Shown: piece after piece, positions 19,752 to 28,862 of the stretch
Layout: each line of letters starts with the position of its first letter
How positions within the stretch are numbered: the first letter of the stretch is position 1
Assembly: GCF_003417465.1 (NCBI RefSeq)
Contig: NZ_QVMV01000027.1
Coordinates: 124,001-188,000, forward strand
Direction: 5' to 3'
Source: Wenzhouxiangella sp. 15190
GTDB taxonomy: Bacteria; Pseudomonadota; Gammaproteobacteria; Xanthomonadales; Wenzhouxiangellaceae
Length of the DNA: 64,000 nt
Translations under genes and position numbers: made by a program
Notes under the pieces: generated by a model
Seen by the model: the letters and a program-made list of their open reading frames with translations, nothing else
Databases searched by the model: none
What the model was told of the DNA's origin: nothing

Positions 19752-19907
19752 ATAATGGTCCACAGATGAACACAGATAAACACAGATACTGCAAACAAGA
19801 GAATCCCCCGGGCTCGTGCCGGACAGTTGGCTCTCATGCCGAACGGCGCGATAAAGGAATTGATTGTCTTTATCTGTGTTCATCCGTGTTCATCTGTGGA
19901 CAATTCT
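19752..19907. repeat. hairpin element E6, CACAGATGAACA type
   Basis: Left arm near 19757-19788 consists of a 12-base unit (CACAGATGAACA, CACAGATAAACA, CACAGATA). The right arm 19870-19901 is its near-perfect complement: 29 of 32 positions pair by my count, and AAAAGA/TCTTTT flanks extend the stem. The loop is about 80 bases. It lies between hisH and hisA; the right arm also extends the hisA frame upstream, which could mislead start calling. Confidence 0.85.
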
Positions 19908-19911
19908 TTTC

Positions 19912-20646
19912 ATGAACTTGATACCAGCCATCGATCTCAGGGGCGGGCGCGTGGTGCGCCTGCAGCAGGGCGACTACGAGCGCGAGACGCGTTATGACGA
20001 CGATCCGCTGGCGCTGGCGAAGCGTTATGCCGATGCCGGTGCGACACTGATCCACATCGTCGATCTCGACAGCGCCCGCTCCGGCGGTGAAACGAACCTG
20101 GCCACCATCGAGCACCTGTGCCGCGAACTGGACGTCGCCGTGCAGACCGGCGGCGGCGTGCGCTCGCGCGAGGATTTCCAGCGCCGGCTCGACGCCGGCG
20201 CCGATCGCGTGGTCATCGGCAGCCTGTGCGTACGTGAGCCCGAAACCGTGGCCGAATGGCTGGACACATCCGGGAGTGAACACATTGTCGCCGGCCTGGA
20301 TGTAAGCCGGGGAATGGACGGCGGCTGGATGCCGCGCGCCGCCGGATGGACCGAGGCGGGCGATATCGACCTGTTCGCCCTGCTCGATCGACTGATCGAT
20401 GCCGGACTGAAACACCTGCTGTGCACCGATATCGAACGCGACGGCATGTTCGCCGGGCCTTCGCTGGCGCTCTACGAGTCGGTCTGTGACCGATCCCCGT
20501 CGCTGGCCGTTCAGGCGTCCGGTGGTATCGGATCGGCCGCGGACCTGGTCGAAGTCGCACAGACCGGGGTGGCCGGCTGCATCGTCGGCCGCGCCCTGCT
20601 CGAGGGCCGCGTCCACTTGAGCGAGATCGTCAAATGGTCGCGGTAA
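19912..20646 (+). CDS. hisA: phosphoribosylformimino-AICAR-ribotide isomerase
   Basis: 244 residues, TIM barrel with [22 protein letters not shown] at the N-terminus and catalytic Asp residues in AIDLRGG and DLDSARSG. It performs the Amadori rearrangement of ProFAR. The true start is ATG 19912; an ATG at 19864 lies inside hairpin element E6 and encodes element-derived residues only. It overlaps hisF by 13 bases. Confidence 0.96.
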   Translation: MNLIPAIDLRGGRVVRLQQGDYERETRYDDDPLALAKRYADAGATLIHIVDLDSARSGGETNLATIEHLCRELDVAVQTGGGVRSREDFQRRLDAGADRVVIGSLCVREPETVAEWLDTSGSEHIVAGLDVSRGMDGGWMPRAAGWTEAGDIDLFALLDRLIDAGLKHLLCTDIERDGMFAGPSLALYESVCDRSPSLAVQASGGIGSAADLVEVAQTGVAGCIVGRALLEGRVHLSEIVKWSR

Positions 20647-21401
20647 GGCTCATCCCCTGCCTGGACGTACGCGACGGGCGGGTCGTCAAGGGCGTGCGCT
20701 TCCGCAACCACCGCGACATGGGCGATATCGTGGCGCTGGCCGAGCGCTACCGCGACGCCGGCGCCGACGAGCTTGTCTTCTACGACATCAGCGCCAGCCC
20801 CGAAAAGCGCAGCGTCGACACCGCCTGGGTCGAACGCGTGGCCGAGGCCATCGACATTCCTTTCTGCGTGGCTGGCGGCATTCGCGGTGTCGACACCGCC
20901 CGCGCCGTGCTGCATGCCGGCGCCGACAAGATCTCCGTCAACTCGCCGGCCCTCGAGCGCCCGGCGCTGATCGACGAACTGGCCGACGCGTTCGGCTCGC
21001 AGTGCGTCGTCGCGGGTATCGATTCGATCCGCGAGGACGGCCGCTGGCGCGTACGCCAGTACACCGGCGACCCCGACAACATGGTCGACCCCCGGCGCGA
21101 CACGCTCAGTTGGGTAACCGAAGTCCAGCGCCTGGGCGCCGGCGAGATCGTGCTCAACTGCATGGATGCCGACGGCGTGCGCGAAGGCTACGACATCGAA
21201 CAACTCTCGTCTGTGCGAAGTATCTGCCGGGTACCACTGATCGCCTCTGGCGGCGCCGGTGCGCCCGAGCACTTCCTCCAGGCGTTTGCCGAAGCCGACG
21301 TCGACGGCGCACTGGCCGCAACCGTGTTCCACTCCGGCCAGATCGCCATCCCCGACCTCAAGGCCTGGCTCCACCAGCATCAAGTGGTGGTACGAAGTTG
21401 A
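20634..21401 (+). CDS. hisF: IGP synthase cyclase subunit
   Basis: 255 residues, TIM barrel. The N-terminus ([17 protein letters not shown]) and the second catalytic Asp in NCMDADG are characteristic. With HisH it forms imidazole glycerol phosphate and AICAR. The start lies inside the 3' end of hisA, indicating coupled translation. Confidence 0.97.
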   Translation: MVAVRLIPCLDVRDGRVVKGVRFRNHRDMGDIVALAERYRDAGADELVFYDISASPEKRSVDTAWVERVAEAIDIPFCVAGGIRGVDTARAVLHAGADKISVNSPALERPALIDELADAFGSQCVVAGIDSIREDGRWRVRQYTGDPDNMVDPRRDTLSWVTEVQRLGAGEIVLNCMDADGVREGYDIEQLSSVRSICRVPLIASGGAGAPEHFLQAFAEADVDGALAATVFHSGQIAIPDLKAWLHQHQVVVRS

Positions 21402-21438
21402 CGCATGAATCAACCAACCCGATTTCCAGGAACCACCA

Positions 21439-22059
21439 ATGAATGACCGACTGGACAAAGACATCGAACTGGACTGGAGCAAAGGCGACGGACTGCTGCC
21501 GGCCATCGTGCAGGACGCCGACAGCGGGCGGGTGTTGATGCTGGGCTACATGAACGCCGAGGCACTGGAGAAAACGCGCCAATCCGGCCGTGTCACGTTC
21601 TACTCGCGCAGCAAGCAGCGCTTGTGGACCAAGGGCGAGACCTCCGGCAATCACCTGGAATTCGTCGACGCGCTCGTCGACTGCGATCGCGACACGTTGT
21701 TGGTGCTGGCCCGGCCGCTGGGCCCGACCTGTCATCTGGGAAGCGATACCTGCTTCGGCAACACTCCTGTGCCGACGGCGGGTTTTCTGACCAGCCTGGA
21801 ACGAACCATCCAGTCACGTGCCGGCAGCGACCCGGAAGAAAGCTACACCGCGCGGCTACTGGCCGAGGGCACGAAGCGCTGTGCCCAGAAAGTCGGGGAA
21901 GAAGGTGTGGAAGTCGCACTCGCCGCTGTGGCCGGCGGGCGCGAAGAGCTTGAATCAGAAGCGGCCGACCTGCTCTATCATCTGCTGGTATGCCTGCAGT
22001 CCGCCGGCAGCGACCTGGATTCGGTCGTCGAGATCCTGATCAAGCGGCACAGGCGCTGA
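21439..22059 (+). CDS. hisI: bifunctional PR-AMP cyclohydrolase / PR-ATP pyrophosphatase
   Basis: 206 residues with two domains. The cyclohydrolase (1-115) has the zinc/magnesium site in [13 protein letters not shown] and CHLGSDTCF. The pyrophosphohydrolase (120-206) carries the acidic motif [20 protein letters not shown]. It catalyses steps two and three of the pathway and is the last his gene; the convergent EAL gene overlaps its 3' end by 20 bases, so no terminator is visible. Confidence 0.96.
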   Translation: MNDRLDKDIELDWSKGDGLLPAIVQDADSGRVLMLGYMNAEALEKTRQSGRVTFYSRSKQRLWTKGETSGNHLEFVDALVDCDRDTLLVLARPLGPTCHLGSDTCFGNTPVPTAGFLTSLERTIQSRAGSDPEESYTARLLAEGTKRCAQKVGEEGVEVALAAVAGGREELESEAADLLYHLLVCLQSAGSDLDSVVEILIKRHRR

Positions 22060-22843
22060 GTTCCAGGGCCGGCTCCCCGGCCCGCAGGAAGTCGTTTTCC
22101 GCTTCGTCCATTTCGACCAGCTCGGGGCGACCGAAATAGTAGCCCTGGAACTGACCCACGCCGGCGCGGCGCAGCCATGCCAGTTCCGCTTCGTTCTCGA
22201 TGCCGGCGGCAATTGCCTGAATGCCCAATACCTTGCAGCTCGCCAGTACGCCCAGAACCATCGCCTGGCGGCGCAGGCTGCCGTGAATGCCGGCGATCAA
22301 TTCCCGATCGAGCTTGACGTACTCCGGGCGCAGAACGGCCAGGCGCTTCAGGCCGGCTTCGCCCGTGCCGAAGTTGTCAGCAGCCACGCGGAAGCCGAAA
22401 TCGTTGGCCCGAGCCCGAACTCGTGCGAGCTGACGCGGGCTGCCCAGCCGCTCGAGCGAGTTGAACTCCAGCACGATTTGCTGCGGTTCGAAGCGGCTGG
22501 CCCGGACGGCCTCTGCCGTGGATGTCAGCGCAGACTCCAGGTTCTCCGGATCGACTTCCGTGCAATTGATGTGGAGGTCGCCAGTCAGGCCAAGGCGGCT
22601 GGCCTCGTGAATGGCACCCAGCCGGCAGGCCTGATCGAAGTAGAAGAGATTCTCCGGCCGAACCGAGGCGAGGATCTGCGCCGGCGACTCGCCCCTGCAG
22701 CCACGCACCAGGGCTTCATGACCGACAACCCCGCCGGAGGCTTCATCAACAAGCGGCTGGAAGGCGAAACGAATACCGACATCCAGAACGCCCAGGTAGT
22801 CGTCGAGACGCGTGTTGATATCGCTGTTGTCGAATCCCGGCAT
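22040..22843 (-). CDS. degenerate EAL-domain protein
   Basis: 267 residues, essentially one EAL domain with no sensor domain or membrane segment. [28 protein letters not shown] and QGYYFGRP align with conserved EAL motifs. Two catalytic positions are changed: the metal-binding DDFGTG reads DNFGTG, and AEGVE reads AAGIE. Cyclic-di-GMP hydrolysis is therefore doubtful; binding or a protein-interaction role is more likely. The ATG at 22843 has GGAGAG upstream; the frame is open to 22912. Confidence 0.85.
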   Translation of the reverse strand: MPGFDNSDINTRLDDYLGVLDVGIRFAFQPLVDEASGGVVGHEALVRGCRGESPAQILASVRPENLFYFDQACRLGAIHEASRLGLTGDLHINCTEVDPENLESALTSTAEAVRASRFEPQQIVLEFNSLERLGSPRQLARVRARANDFGFRVAADNFGTGEAGLKRLAVLRPEYVKLDRELIAGIHGSLRRQAMVLGVLASCKVLGIQAIAAGIENEAELAWLRRAGVGQFQGYYFGRPELVEMDEAENDFLRAGEPALELSACAA

Positions 22844-23044
22844 CGTTACTCTCCTTCCTCGGTTTGGTGTTCGAAATGTTGCCTGGGAAGGTAAATGCAA
22901 TCGGCGTGCCAATGATCGAAATCAGCTATCTCGACAAGGGCAACCCTGACCGGAACAGTGAATGTGTTCACGCTTTGGGCCGGTCCGCGGGCCCTTTCCC
23001 GCAGGGCGTCCTGTCGCTATACGGCGCGGGTTTACCCAAAAACG

Positions 23045-23749
23045 TCAGCGAAGGCGCTCGAGAAGGTGCTCGCGCTGCGCCAGGCGCGCCCAGAACCGGC
23101 CGCAGAGGAACCAGCACAGGAAGGCCGCCTCGCGGATACTGGCGGCCAGGTTGCCGAACGTAAAGCGCCATCGCGGTTCGGCCGGCACCGGCACGGCGTC
23201 GAGGCCGAGCTGACGGGCATAGGCCAGTACACGGGCGAGATGAAAGCGGCTCGTGACCACACCGAACCGAGCTCCGGGCGGCAGCAGGCCGCGAGCGTGA
23301 CGAAGATTGGCGAAGGTATCGGTCGAAAATTCCTCGAGCACGATGCGCTCGGCGTCAACTTCGGCTTGTTCGACCAGCCAGTCGCGGCCTGCGGCCGCCT
23401 CGGACGGCTCGCCGCCGCCGGCCAGCAGCAAGCGCAGGTCCGGATCCTTCGCCGCCAGCCGCCCGGCGCGACTCAGGCGCTGACGATACACGGGCGAGGG
23501 CCGCCCCGCCTCCAGCACGTATCCGCAAACGATCAGCCAGTCGACATCGGGCCGCCCACTCACCGACCGGGCCCGGCGCAGCACCCACAACCAGGTGATC
23601 ACGAGCGTCAGGCCACCACTCATGATCAGCATCAACGTGCTGGCCAACAGGGATTCACGCAGGGCCGAATCCGACAGTGCATCGCGGATAGTCAGGCTGG
23701 ACACGGTACTCATTGCCACTTCAGAGACGATCTGGACAGGCATCATCAT
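23045..23749 (-). CDS. YdcF/SanA/ElyC-family (DUF218) membrane protein
   Basis: About 234 residues. One N-terminal membrane helix (about 35-57) precedes a DUF218 domain with VDWLIVCGYVLEAG, LLLAGGGEPSEA, LEEFSTDTFANL and GVVTSRFHLARV, the order seen in YdcF and ElyC. ElyC and SanA affect envelope integrity and peptidoglycan precursor supply; the exact role here is unknown. Three ATGs in a row open the frame (23743-23749); ATG 23713 is another option. The gene is divergent from the pigment ketosynthase. Confidence 0.8.
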   Translation of the reverse strand: MMMPVQIVSEVAMSTVSSLTIRDALSDSALRESLLASTLMLIMSGGLTLVITWLWVLRRARSVSGRPDVDWLIVCGYVLEAGRPSPVYRQRLSRAGRLAAKDPDLRLLLAGGGEPSEAAAGRDWLVEQAEVDAERIVLEEFSTDTFANLRHARGLLPPGARFGVVTSRFHLARVLAYARQLGLDAVPVPAEPRWRFTFGNLAASIREAAFLCWFLCGRFWARLAQREHLLERLR

Positions 23750-23768
23750 AGACCTTGCCGTATCGTGA

Positions 23769-23797
23769 TTGCGACCGGTCGCCACCCTGCCTATACT
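23769..23797 (+). promoter_or_regulatory. sigma70-like promoter of the KS gene
   Basis: TTGCGA (23769-23774), exactly 17 bases, then TATACT (23792-23797). This places transcription start near 23804, ahead of the ketosynthase gene, and divides it from the divergent YdcF-family gene. Confidence 0.6.
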
Positions 23798-23848
23798 GGC
23801 GCACCGCTCGCAATGGCCCGCACAGCAGCCGGATACACGCCGAACCGC

Positions 23849-25027
23849 ATGAACGACCTGCACATCGCCGCCATGACCCTGACCTGTGCCGCCGGTACCG
23901 GCCTCGACGCGGTGCGTCCAGCGCTGCTCAAGGGCCGTAGCGGTCTGCGGGCCAACGACTACCCAAACTGCTCTCTCGAGACCTGGATCGGTCGCGTCGA
24001 CGGCGTCGAGGACGTGACGCTCGAAGGCGACCTGGCGCGCTTTCAGTGCCGCAACAACCAGCTGGCCACGCTGGCCCTGGATCAGGACGGATTCCGCGAA
24101 AGCGCCGCCGCCCTCCTCGAACGCCACCGCCCCGAACGCATCGCCTGCGTGATCGGCACCTCGACGGCGGGCATCAGCAGCACCGAAGTCGCCTACCGCA
24201 ACCTCGACGATGCCGGTCACTTCCGCCCCGAGCACGTTATGCCCTGGGTGCACACACCGCATACATCGGCGGCCTTCGTCGCCGCGGCACTGGGCCTGAA
24301 CGGGCCGGTGCAGACCGTCTCCACGGCCTGCTCGTCCTCGGCCAAGGTCTTCGCCACCGCCGCGCGGCTGATCGAGTCCGGCTGGGCCGACGCGGCCGTG
24401 GTCGGCGGCGTCGACAGCCTGTGCCTGTCGGTACTCTACGGCTTCCATTCCCTGGAACTGGTCTCGCCCGAGCCCTGTCGGCCGTTCGACCGTGACCGCA
24501 ACGGGCTGAACCTGGGCGAGGCCGCCGGATTCGCCATCGTCGAGCGCGACCCCGGCGAGTCCCTGGGCCGCCTGCTGGGATGGGGCGAAACCTCCGACGC
24601 GCACCATATGGCCTCGCCGCACCCCGAGGGCGCCGGAGCAATCGCGGCCATTCGCCGGTCCCTGGAGCGGGCCGGGCTGGCGCCGGAGGCCGTCGGCTAC
24701 GTCAACTGTCACGGCACCGCCACGCCCATGAACGACCGCATCGAAACCATGGCGCTGAGGACCGTATTCGATACACCCCCGCCGGCGAGCTCGACCAAGG
24801 CCTGGACCGGCCACACCCTGGGCGCGGCCGGCATTACCGAAACGGTGTTCAGCCTGCTGGCGTTGAACGACGGCTACCTGCCGGCCAGTCTCAACTGCAA
24901 CGAACCCGAACCCGAAGCCGCCGACTTCATCCTGCGCGAGGGAAGGCAGGAGAAGGTCGAAGCGGTGATGTCCAACTCCTTCGGCTTCGGCGGTTCCAAC
25001 TGCACGCTGATCATGGGGGCGGCATGA
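23849..25027 (+). CDS. beta-ketoacyl-ACP synthase of aryl polyene pathway
   Basis: 392 residues, condensing enzyme with an intact Cys-His-His triad: Cys in VSTACSSSAKV (about 159), His in CHGTATPMND (about 290) and His in WTGHTLGAAG (about 325). This is an ApeO/FabB-like ketosynthase that would extend an aryl-primed polyene chain with malonyl-ACP. I chose ATG 23849 because MNDLHIA aligns with family N-termini; an ATG at 23813 is open too. The stop overlaps the chain-length factor start, the usual KS-CLF arrangement. Confidence 0.88.
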   Translation: MNDLHIAAMTLTCAAGTGLDAVRPALLKGRSGLRANDYPNCSLETWIGRVDGVEDVTLEGDLARFQCRNNQLATLALDQDGFRESAAALLERHRPERIACVIGTSTAGISSTEVAYRNLDDAGHFRPEHVMPWVHTPHTSAAFVAAALGLNGPVQTVSTACSSSAKVFATAARLIESGWADAAVVGGVDSLCLSVLYGFHSLELVSPEPCRPFDRDRNGLNLGEAAGFAIVERDPGESLGRLLGWGETSDAHHMASPHPEGAGAIAAIRRSLERAGLAPEAVGYVNCHGTATPMNDRIETMALRTVFDTPPPASSTKAWTGHTLGAAGITETVFSLLALNDGYLPASLNCNEPEPEAADFILREGRQEKVEAVMSNSFGFGGSNCTLIMGAA

Positions 25028-25812
25028 ACGTCCATATCCTCGGCTGCGGAGTCAGCGCACCCGGCCTGCCCGATATCGAGGCCCTGTCGCAGGTGCTCGC
25101 CGGCGGCGAACTGGGCGAAGACAAGCCGGGCAGCGGCAACATTTCCCTGCTCTCGCCGCGCGAGCGCCGTCGCTGCCCGGAGACCGTGCGCCTGTCCATG
25201 GCTGCCGCCGAGCAAGCCTGCCAGACGGCCGGCCTCGATCCGTCCGAGCCCGATGCCGTTTTCGCCTCCGGAATGGGTGACCTGGCGATCAGCGATTACA
25301 TGTGCCGCACACTGGCGGAAACGCCGGACCTGCTCTCGCCGATGCGCTTTCACAACTCGGTACACAACGCCGCGGCCGGCTACTGGTCGATCGGCGCGGG
25401 TGGTCGCGGCGACGTCACCGCGCTCAGCGGCGCGACCGACAGCCTGGTGACGGGCCTGATGGAAGCGGCCAGCCACATTCTGACCGACCATCGGCCGGTA
25501 CTGCTGGTGGTCTACGACTCCGCTGCCGACGGCCCGATGCGCGCCGTGTGGCCGGCAAATCACCCCTTCGCCAGTGCCTTTGTAATGGGGGTGGCCGAAG
25601 GAAACCAAGGCAGCGCCATCAAGCTCGGACCCGAGCCCGCTCGCGTCGATGACGACTGCCCGTCGCTGCCGGCCGGTCTGGCCGAGCGCGCCGCCGACAA
25701 TCCGGCCGCGCGCGCACTGCACCTGCTCGCTTTGCTGCAGGGCTATCATCGCGGACCTGTTCATCTGGCCGCCCGCCAAGGCCCCGGACTGCGCATCGAG
25801 CCGGTGACATGA
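25024..25812 (+). CDS. ketosynthase-like chain-length factor (ApeC-like)
   Basis: 262 residues, an N-terminal half ketosynthase (Ketoacyl-synt_2 type). It keeps MNVHILGCGVSAPG and the segment FHNSVHNAAAGYWSIG but has no TACSS-type nucleophile, so it cannot condense on its own. Such partners bind the active KS as a heterodimer and set polyene chain length. Overlaps of four bases with both neighbours support co-expression with the KS and the glycosyltransferase. Confidence 0.82.
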   Translation: MNVHILGCGVSAPGLPDIEALSQVLAGGELGEDKPGSGNISLLSPRERRRCPETVRLSMAAAEQACQTAGLDPSEPDAVFASGMGDLAISDYMCRTLAETPDLLSPMRFHNSVHNAAAGYWSIGAGGRGDVTALSGATDSLVTGLMEAASHILTDHRPVLLVVYDSAADGPMRAVWPANHPFASAFVMGVAEGNQGSAIKLGPEPARVDDDCPSLPAGLAERAADNPAARALHLLALLQGYHRGPVHLAARQGPGLRIEPVT

Positions 25813-26543
25813 CCACCGCCGCGGTCATTCCCGCCCACAACGAAGTCCGCACGATCCGCCCCCTGGTGGCGGCCGTACGCGATCGGGTAGAAACGGTCAT
25901 CGTCGTCGATGACGGCTCGACCGATGGCACCGGCGAGGCCGTGGCCGGCCTCGACATCCACCTGCTCCGCAACGAAAGCGCCGGCGGCAAGGCGGCCGCC
26001 CTGGCCGCCGGCTTCGCCGCCGCGCTCGAGACGCAAGCAACCCGGATCGCCACGCTCGACGGCGACGGGCAACACGACCCCGCCGAACTGGACCGCCTTC
26101 TGGAAGCCGCGCGCCGGCATCCCGAGCACCTGGTGGTGGGCGCCCGCGTTCGCCAGCGCCATCGCCAGCCCGGCATCCGCCGTTTCGCCAATCGCTTCGC
26201 CGATTTCTGGATTTCCTGGGCCAGCGGCCAGCGCCTGCCCGACAGCCAGAGCGGCTACCGCGTCTATCCCCGCGGCCTGCTCGAACGCGTCAAGCCCTCG
26301 ACCGCAAGGCGCCACGGCTTCGTCTTCGAAACCGCCATGCTCATCGACGGCGCACGCGCCGGATACCCGGCGTTGGCCGTCGAAATCGACAGCATCTATC
26401 GTGACAACGCCCGCCCCAGCTACTTCCGTCCCGGCAAGGACGTGTGGGAGATCTTCTGGTTCGTATGCCGGCGAATCGTGCTCGCCGGCTTCTATCCCCA
26501 GGGCCTGTGGCGGATGATCACGCGTCCGGCCCGCTTCGGCTGA
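25809..26543 (+). CDS. family 2 glycosyltransferase
   Basis: 244 residues, GT-A fold. TAAVIPAHNEVRTI at the N-terminus, VIVVDDGSTDGTGE (nucleotide-sugar binding DD) and TLDGDGQHDPAELD (DxD metal site) are canonical for dolichol-phosphate-mannose-synthase-like GT2 enzymes. No large C-terminal membrane domain. Aryl polyene clusters often carry such a gene, so glycosylation of the pigment or its lipid anchor is a plausible role. Confidence 0.87.
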   Translation: MTTAAVIPAHNEVRTIRPLVAAVRDRVETVIVVDDGSTDGTGEAVAGLDIHLLRNESAGGKAAALAAGFAAALETQATRIATLDGDGQHDPAELDRLLEAARRHPEHLVVGARVRQRHRQPGIRRFANRFADFWISWASGQRLPDSQSGYRVYPRGLLERVKPSTARRHGFVFETAMLIDGARAGYPALAVEIDSIYRDNARPSYFRPGKDVWEIFWFVCRRIVLAGFYPQGLWRMITRPARFG

Positions 26544-26546
26544 AGC

Positions 26547-26563
26547 ACCCGGTTTTGCCGGGT
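26547..26563. terminator. bidirectional hairpin between convergent genes
   Basis: ACCCGG-TTTTG-CCGGGT, a perfect 6-bp stem in the 21-base gap between the glycosyltransferase (+) and the DUF4124 gene (-). No T-tract of note on either side, so termination strength is uncertain. Confidence 0.45.
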
Positions 26564-26564
26564 A

Positions 26565-27062
26565 TCACCGGCGAAAGATCGGATGGTCTTCGTACACTTC
26601 CCGGTTGTGGAAGGGCATGTCGGCCACATCCCCGGAATCGATGCCGAGCTTTTCGTCGACCTCGCGCAATTCGCCGATCATCGTCTTGCGTCGTTCCGGC
26701 TCGAGGTGTCTGCGCTTGAGCCCCGACAGCAATTTCTTTCGCTTGCGCTCCAGCGACAGTCGTTCATTGCGAGACAGCGCTCGGCCACCCCGGGCATTCC
26801 CGGAGCCGGACCGGTTCGGGCTTGAACCGTCATCAGACCCCGCAGACATTCGGTAAGCGGGGGCGCCCGTCTGCGACGATCGCCGGTGTCCCTGGTGCGG
26901 CGTGGCATCGACGCGGTCGGCCTCGCCGATGTCGGATCGGCAGGGCAGGTCCGAAAAGATGGTGGAACCATCGGCAAGCTGGCAACGGTAGACCTGCTGG
27001 GCATCCACATCGGCGGCCAGGCAGGTCGTCAGCAGCAATATCAAGGTCATTGGCTTGTTCAT
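26565..27062 (-). CDS. DUF4124-domain exported protein
   Basis: 165 residues with a signal peptide (about 1-21, ending ADVDA). Then the DUF4124 core QQVYRCQLADGSTIFSDLPC with its two cysteines, a low-complexity Ser/Gly/Arg linker and a basic helical tail (RLSLERKRKKLLSGLKRRHLE). DUF4124 proteins are periplasmic and common in Gammaproteobacteria; their function is unknown. It lies in the pigment cluster on the opposite strand and is probably not part of the pathway. Confidence 0.82.
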   Translation of the reverse strand: MNKPMTLILLLTTCLAADVDAQQVYRCQLADGSTIFSDLPCRSDIGEADRVDATPHQGHRRSSQTGAPAYRMSAGSDDGSSPNRSGSGNARGGRALSRNERLSLERKRKKLLSGLKRRHLEPERRKTMIGELREVDEKLGIDSGDVADMPFHNREVYEDHPIFRR

Positions 27063-27179
27063 ACGTCCCCCGTATGTGCTTGAGCGAACGGGGCACAAGC
27101 TAGCAAGCGCGACCGGCCGGGCACCATGGGAATTTTGCTCGGATACGGGTGCGAACACGGCGATGGATGCGTGGCGCCT

Positions 27180-27185
27180 TATAAT
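27180..27185 (+). promoter_or_regulatory. TATAAT -10 box, possibly leaderless start
   Basis: A perfect TATAAT ends six bases before the ATG at 27192. The expected transcription start falls on or beside the start codon and no Shine-Dalgarno is visible, which suggests a leaderless mRNA. I see no good -35. Confidence 0.45.
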
Positions 27186-27191
27186 CGGTGC

Positions 27192-28862
27192 ATGACAAGC
27201 GCTCACGATGCCATTCCCGTCGAAACTGACGTCGCCATCCTCGGCGGCGGGCTCGCCGGACTCACCCTGGCCCTGCAGCTGAAGCAGTCGGATGCCGACG
27301 TCCGGGTCACGGTCGTCGAACGCAACCGCCACCCGGTGCCCAAAGCCGCGCACAAGGTCGGCGAGTCGACCGTGGAAATCGCCGCCGACTACTTCTCCAA
27401 CGTGCTGGGACTGGCCGATCACATCGAACGCGATCAGCTGCGCAAGTACGGCTTGCGCTTTTTCTTCCACGCCGGCCGCCACGACGACCTGGCGCAAGCC
27501 GCCGAACTGGGCGCGGCCCACCTGCTGACCGTGCCCAGTTACCAACTCGACCGCGGCATCTTTGAAAACCATCTGGGCGAGCGTGCGCGCGAGCTCGGCA
27601 TCGAGTTCATTGACGGCGCCCGCGTGGCCGGCACCGAACTCGCCGACGACGGCGACGCACCGCAGCATGTGCAGGTCCAACGCGACGGCGAGACGCGCAT
27701 CATCGAATCCCGCTGGGTCGTCGACGCCATGAGCCGGGCCTCGCAGCTGCGTCGCAAGCTCGAGCTCGTCGAGGACAACGGCCATCACTGCTCGAGCGTC
27801 TGGTTCCGTATCGACCGGCGAATCGACATCGACGACTGGAGCGAAGACGCTGACTGGCAAGCGCGCTGCAGCGACCTGCCGCGCTGGCTGTCGACCAATC
27901 ACCTGATGGGCAGCGGCTACTGGGTCTGGCTGATTCCACTGGCCTCGGGCTCGACCAGCGTGGGCATCGTCTTCGACAACGCCCTGCACGACTTCGACTC
28001 GCTCAAGACCTTCGACGGCGCCATGGCCTGGCTGGCCGAACATCAGCCGCGCTGCCACCGGGCGATCCGCGAGGCCGGCGGCGAGCTGCAGGACTTCCGC
28101 TTCCTGCGCCACTTCTCGCACGGCTCCCGAGCCGTCTTTTCGGGGCAGCGATGGGCCATGACCGGGGAGGCGGGCGTCTTTCTCGACCCCTTCTATTCAC
28201 CCGGCAGCGATTTCATCGCGATCTCGAACACCTACGTCACCGACCTGATACTGCGCGAGATGGCCGGCGAGAACATCGCGCGGCGCGCCCGGCTTTATGA
28301 ACGCTGTTATTTTTCTTTCTACGAGTCCTCGCTGGCACTCTACCGCGGCCAGTACCCCCTGTTCGGCCACTTCCGGGCGATGAGCGCCAAGACCGTCTGG
28401 GACTATGCCTACTACTGGGGCGTGCTGGCGCTGCTGTTCTTCGCCCGCCGCCTGACCGACATGACCTTTTTCGCGCATCATGGCGACGAGCTCGACCGGC
28501 TCAGGCGCATCAACGTCGAGATCCAGGCCATGTTCCGACAGTGGGCCGAGGTGGAAACCGATCGCGAAGCAGCCGGCGTGCTGGTCGACCAGTCGGCCTC
28601 GCCGCTTCTGGTGCGCCTCAACCGCGAGCTCACCGAAGTGGCCGGAGAATCCGACGAAGCGCTGACAAGGCGGCTGCGCCGCAACGCCGACATGCTGCAC
28701 GCCCTGGCCCTTCAGTTGCAGGCGATTGCCCCAGCCGGTGCGCGTGCCGAACTGGGTGCAGTTGAAGCCGCTCGCGGGACCGAAGAAAACCTGCTCGCCG
28801 GCCTGCCCCGGGCCCTGACCGAATGTCGTGAAGGCGCCGAGACCGCCGTCAGTTCCGGCTGA
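27192..28862 (+). CDS. FAD-dependent halogenase-like oxidoreductase
   Basis: 556 residues. N-terminal dinucleotide fold DVAILGGGLAGLTLALQ, a GEST motif in HKVGESTVEI, the WxWxIP-type signature YWVWLIPL (about 244) and the FAD/tunnel segment GEAGVFLDPFYSPGSDFI. The C-terminal 150 residues are a helical extension. These are marks of the flavin-dependent halogenase/geranylgeranyl-reductase group; xanthomonadin-type clusters include such genes and their pigments are brominated. I infer a halogenase or polyene oxidoreductase. Its 3' end overlaps the convergent chorismatase gene by 14 bases. Confidence 0.78.
   Translation: MTSAHDAIPVETDVAILGGGLAGLTLALQLKQSDADVRVTVVERNRHPVPKAAHKVGESTVEIAADYFSNVLGLADHIERDQLRKYGLRFFFHAGRHDDLAQAAELGAAHLLTVPSYQLDRGIFENHLGERARELGIEFIDGARVAGTELADDGDAPQHVQVQRDGETRIIESRWVVDAMSRASQLRRKLELVEDNGHHCSSVWFRIDRRIDIDDWSEDADWQARCSDLPRWLSTNHLMGSGYWVWLIPLASGSTSVGIVFDNALHDFDSLKTFDGAMAWLAEHQPRCHRAIREAGGELQDFRFLRHFSHGSRAVFSGQRWAMTGEAGVFLDPFYSPGSDFIAISNTYVTDLILREMAGENIARRARLYERCYFSFYESSLALYRGQYPLFGHFRAMSAKTVWDYAYYWGVLALLFFARRLTDMTFFAHHGDELDRLRRINVEIQAMFRQWAEVETDREAAGVLVDQSASPLLVRLNRELTEVAGESDEALTRRLRRNADMLHALALQLQAIAPAGARAELGAVEAARGTEENLLAGLPRALTECREGAETAVSSG

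Noticed and set aside
19752-19907. CRISPR-like array from the 12-base repeats
   Set aside because: Units are contiguous with no spacers and form one inverted repeat; no cas genes present.
19592-19915. ORF reading through hisH end and element E6 (LCSSVFICG-like peptide)
   Set aside because: Its text comes from the hairpin arms and the antisense-like frame; such strings recur as spurious ORFs. Real genes are hisH and hisA.
23045-24814. 589-codon minus-strand frame spanning the ketosynthase
   Set aside because: The part above 23749 is antisense to an intact KS with all catalytic motifs; only the DUF218 part is real.
26565-28121. 518-codon minus-strand frame opposite the halogenase-like gene
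   Set aside because: Only its last 165 codons (from 27062) form a DUF4124 protein with signal peptide; the rest is the shadow of the plus-strand flavoprotein gene.
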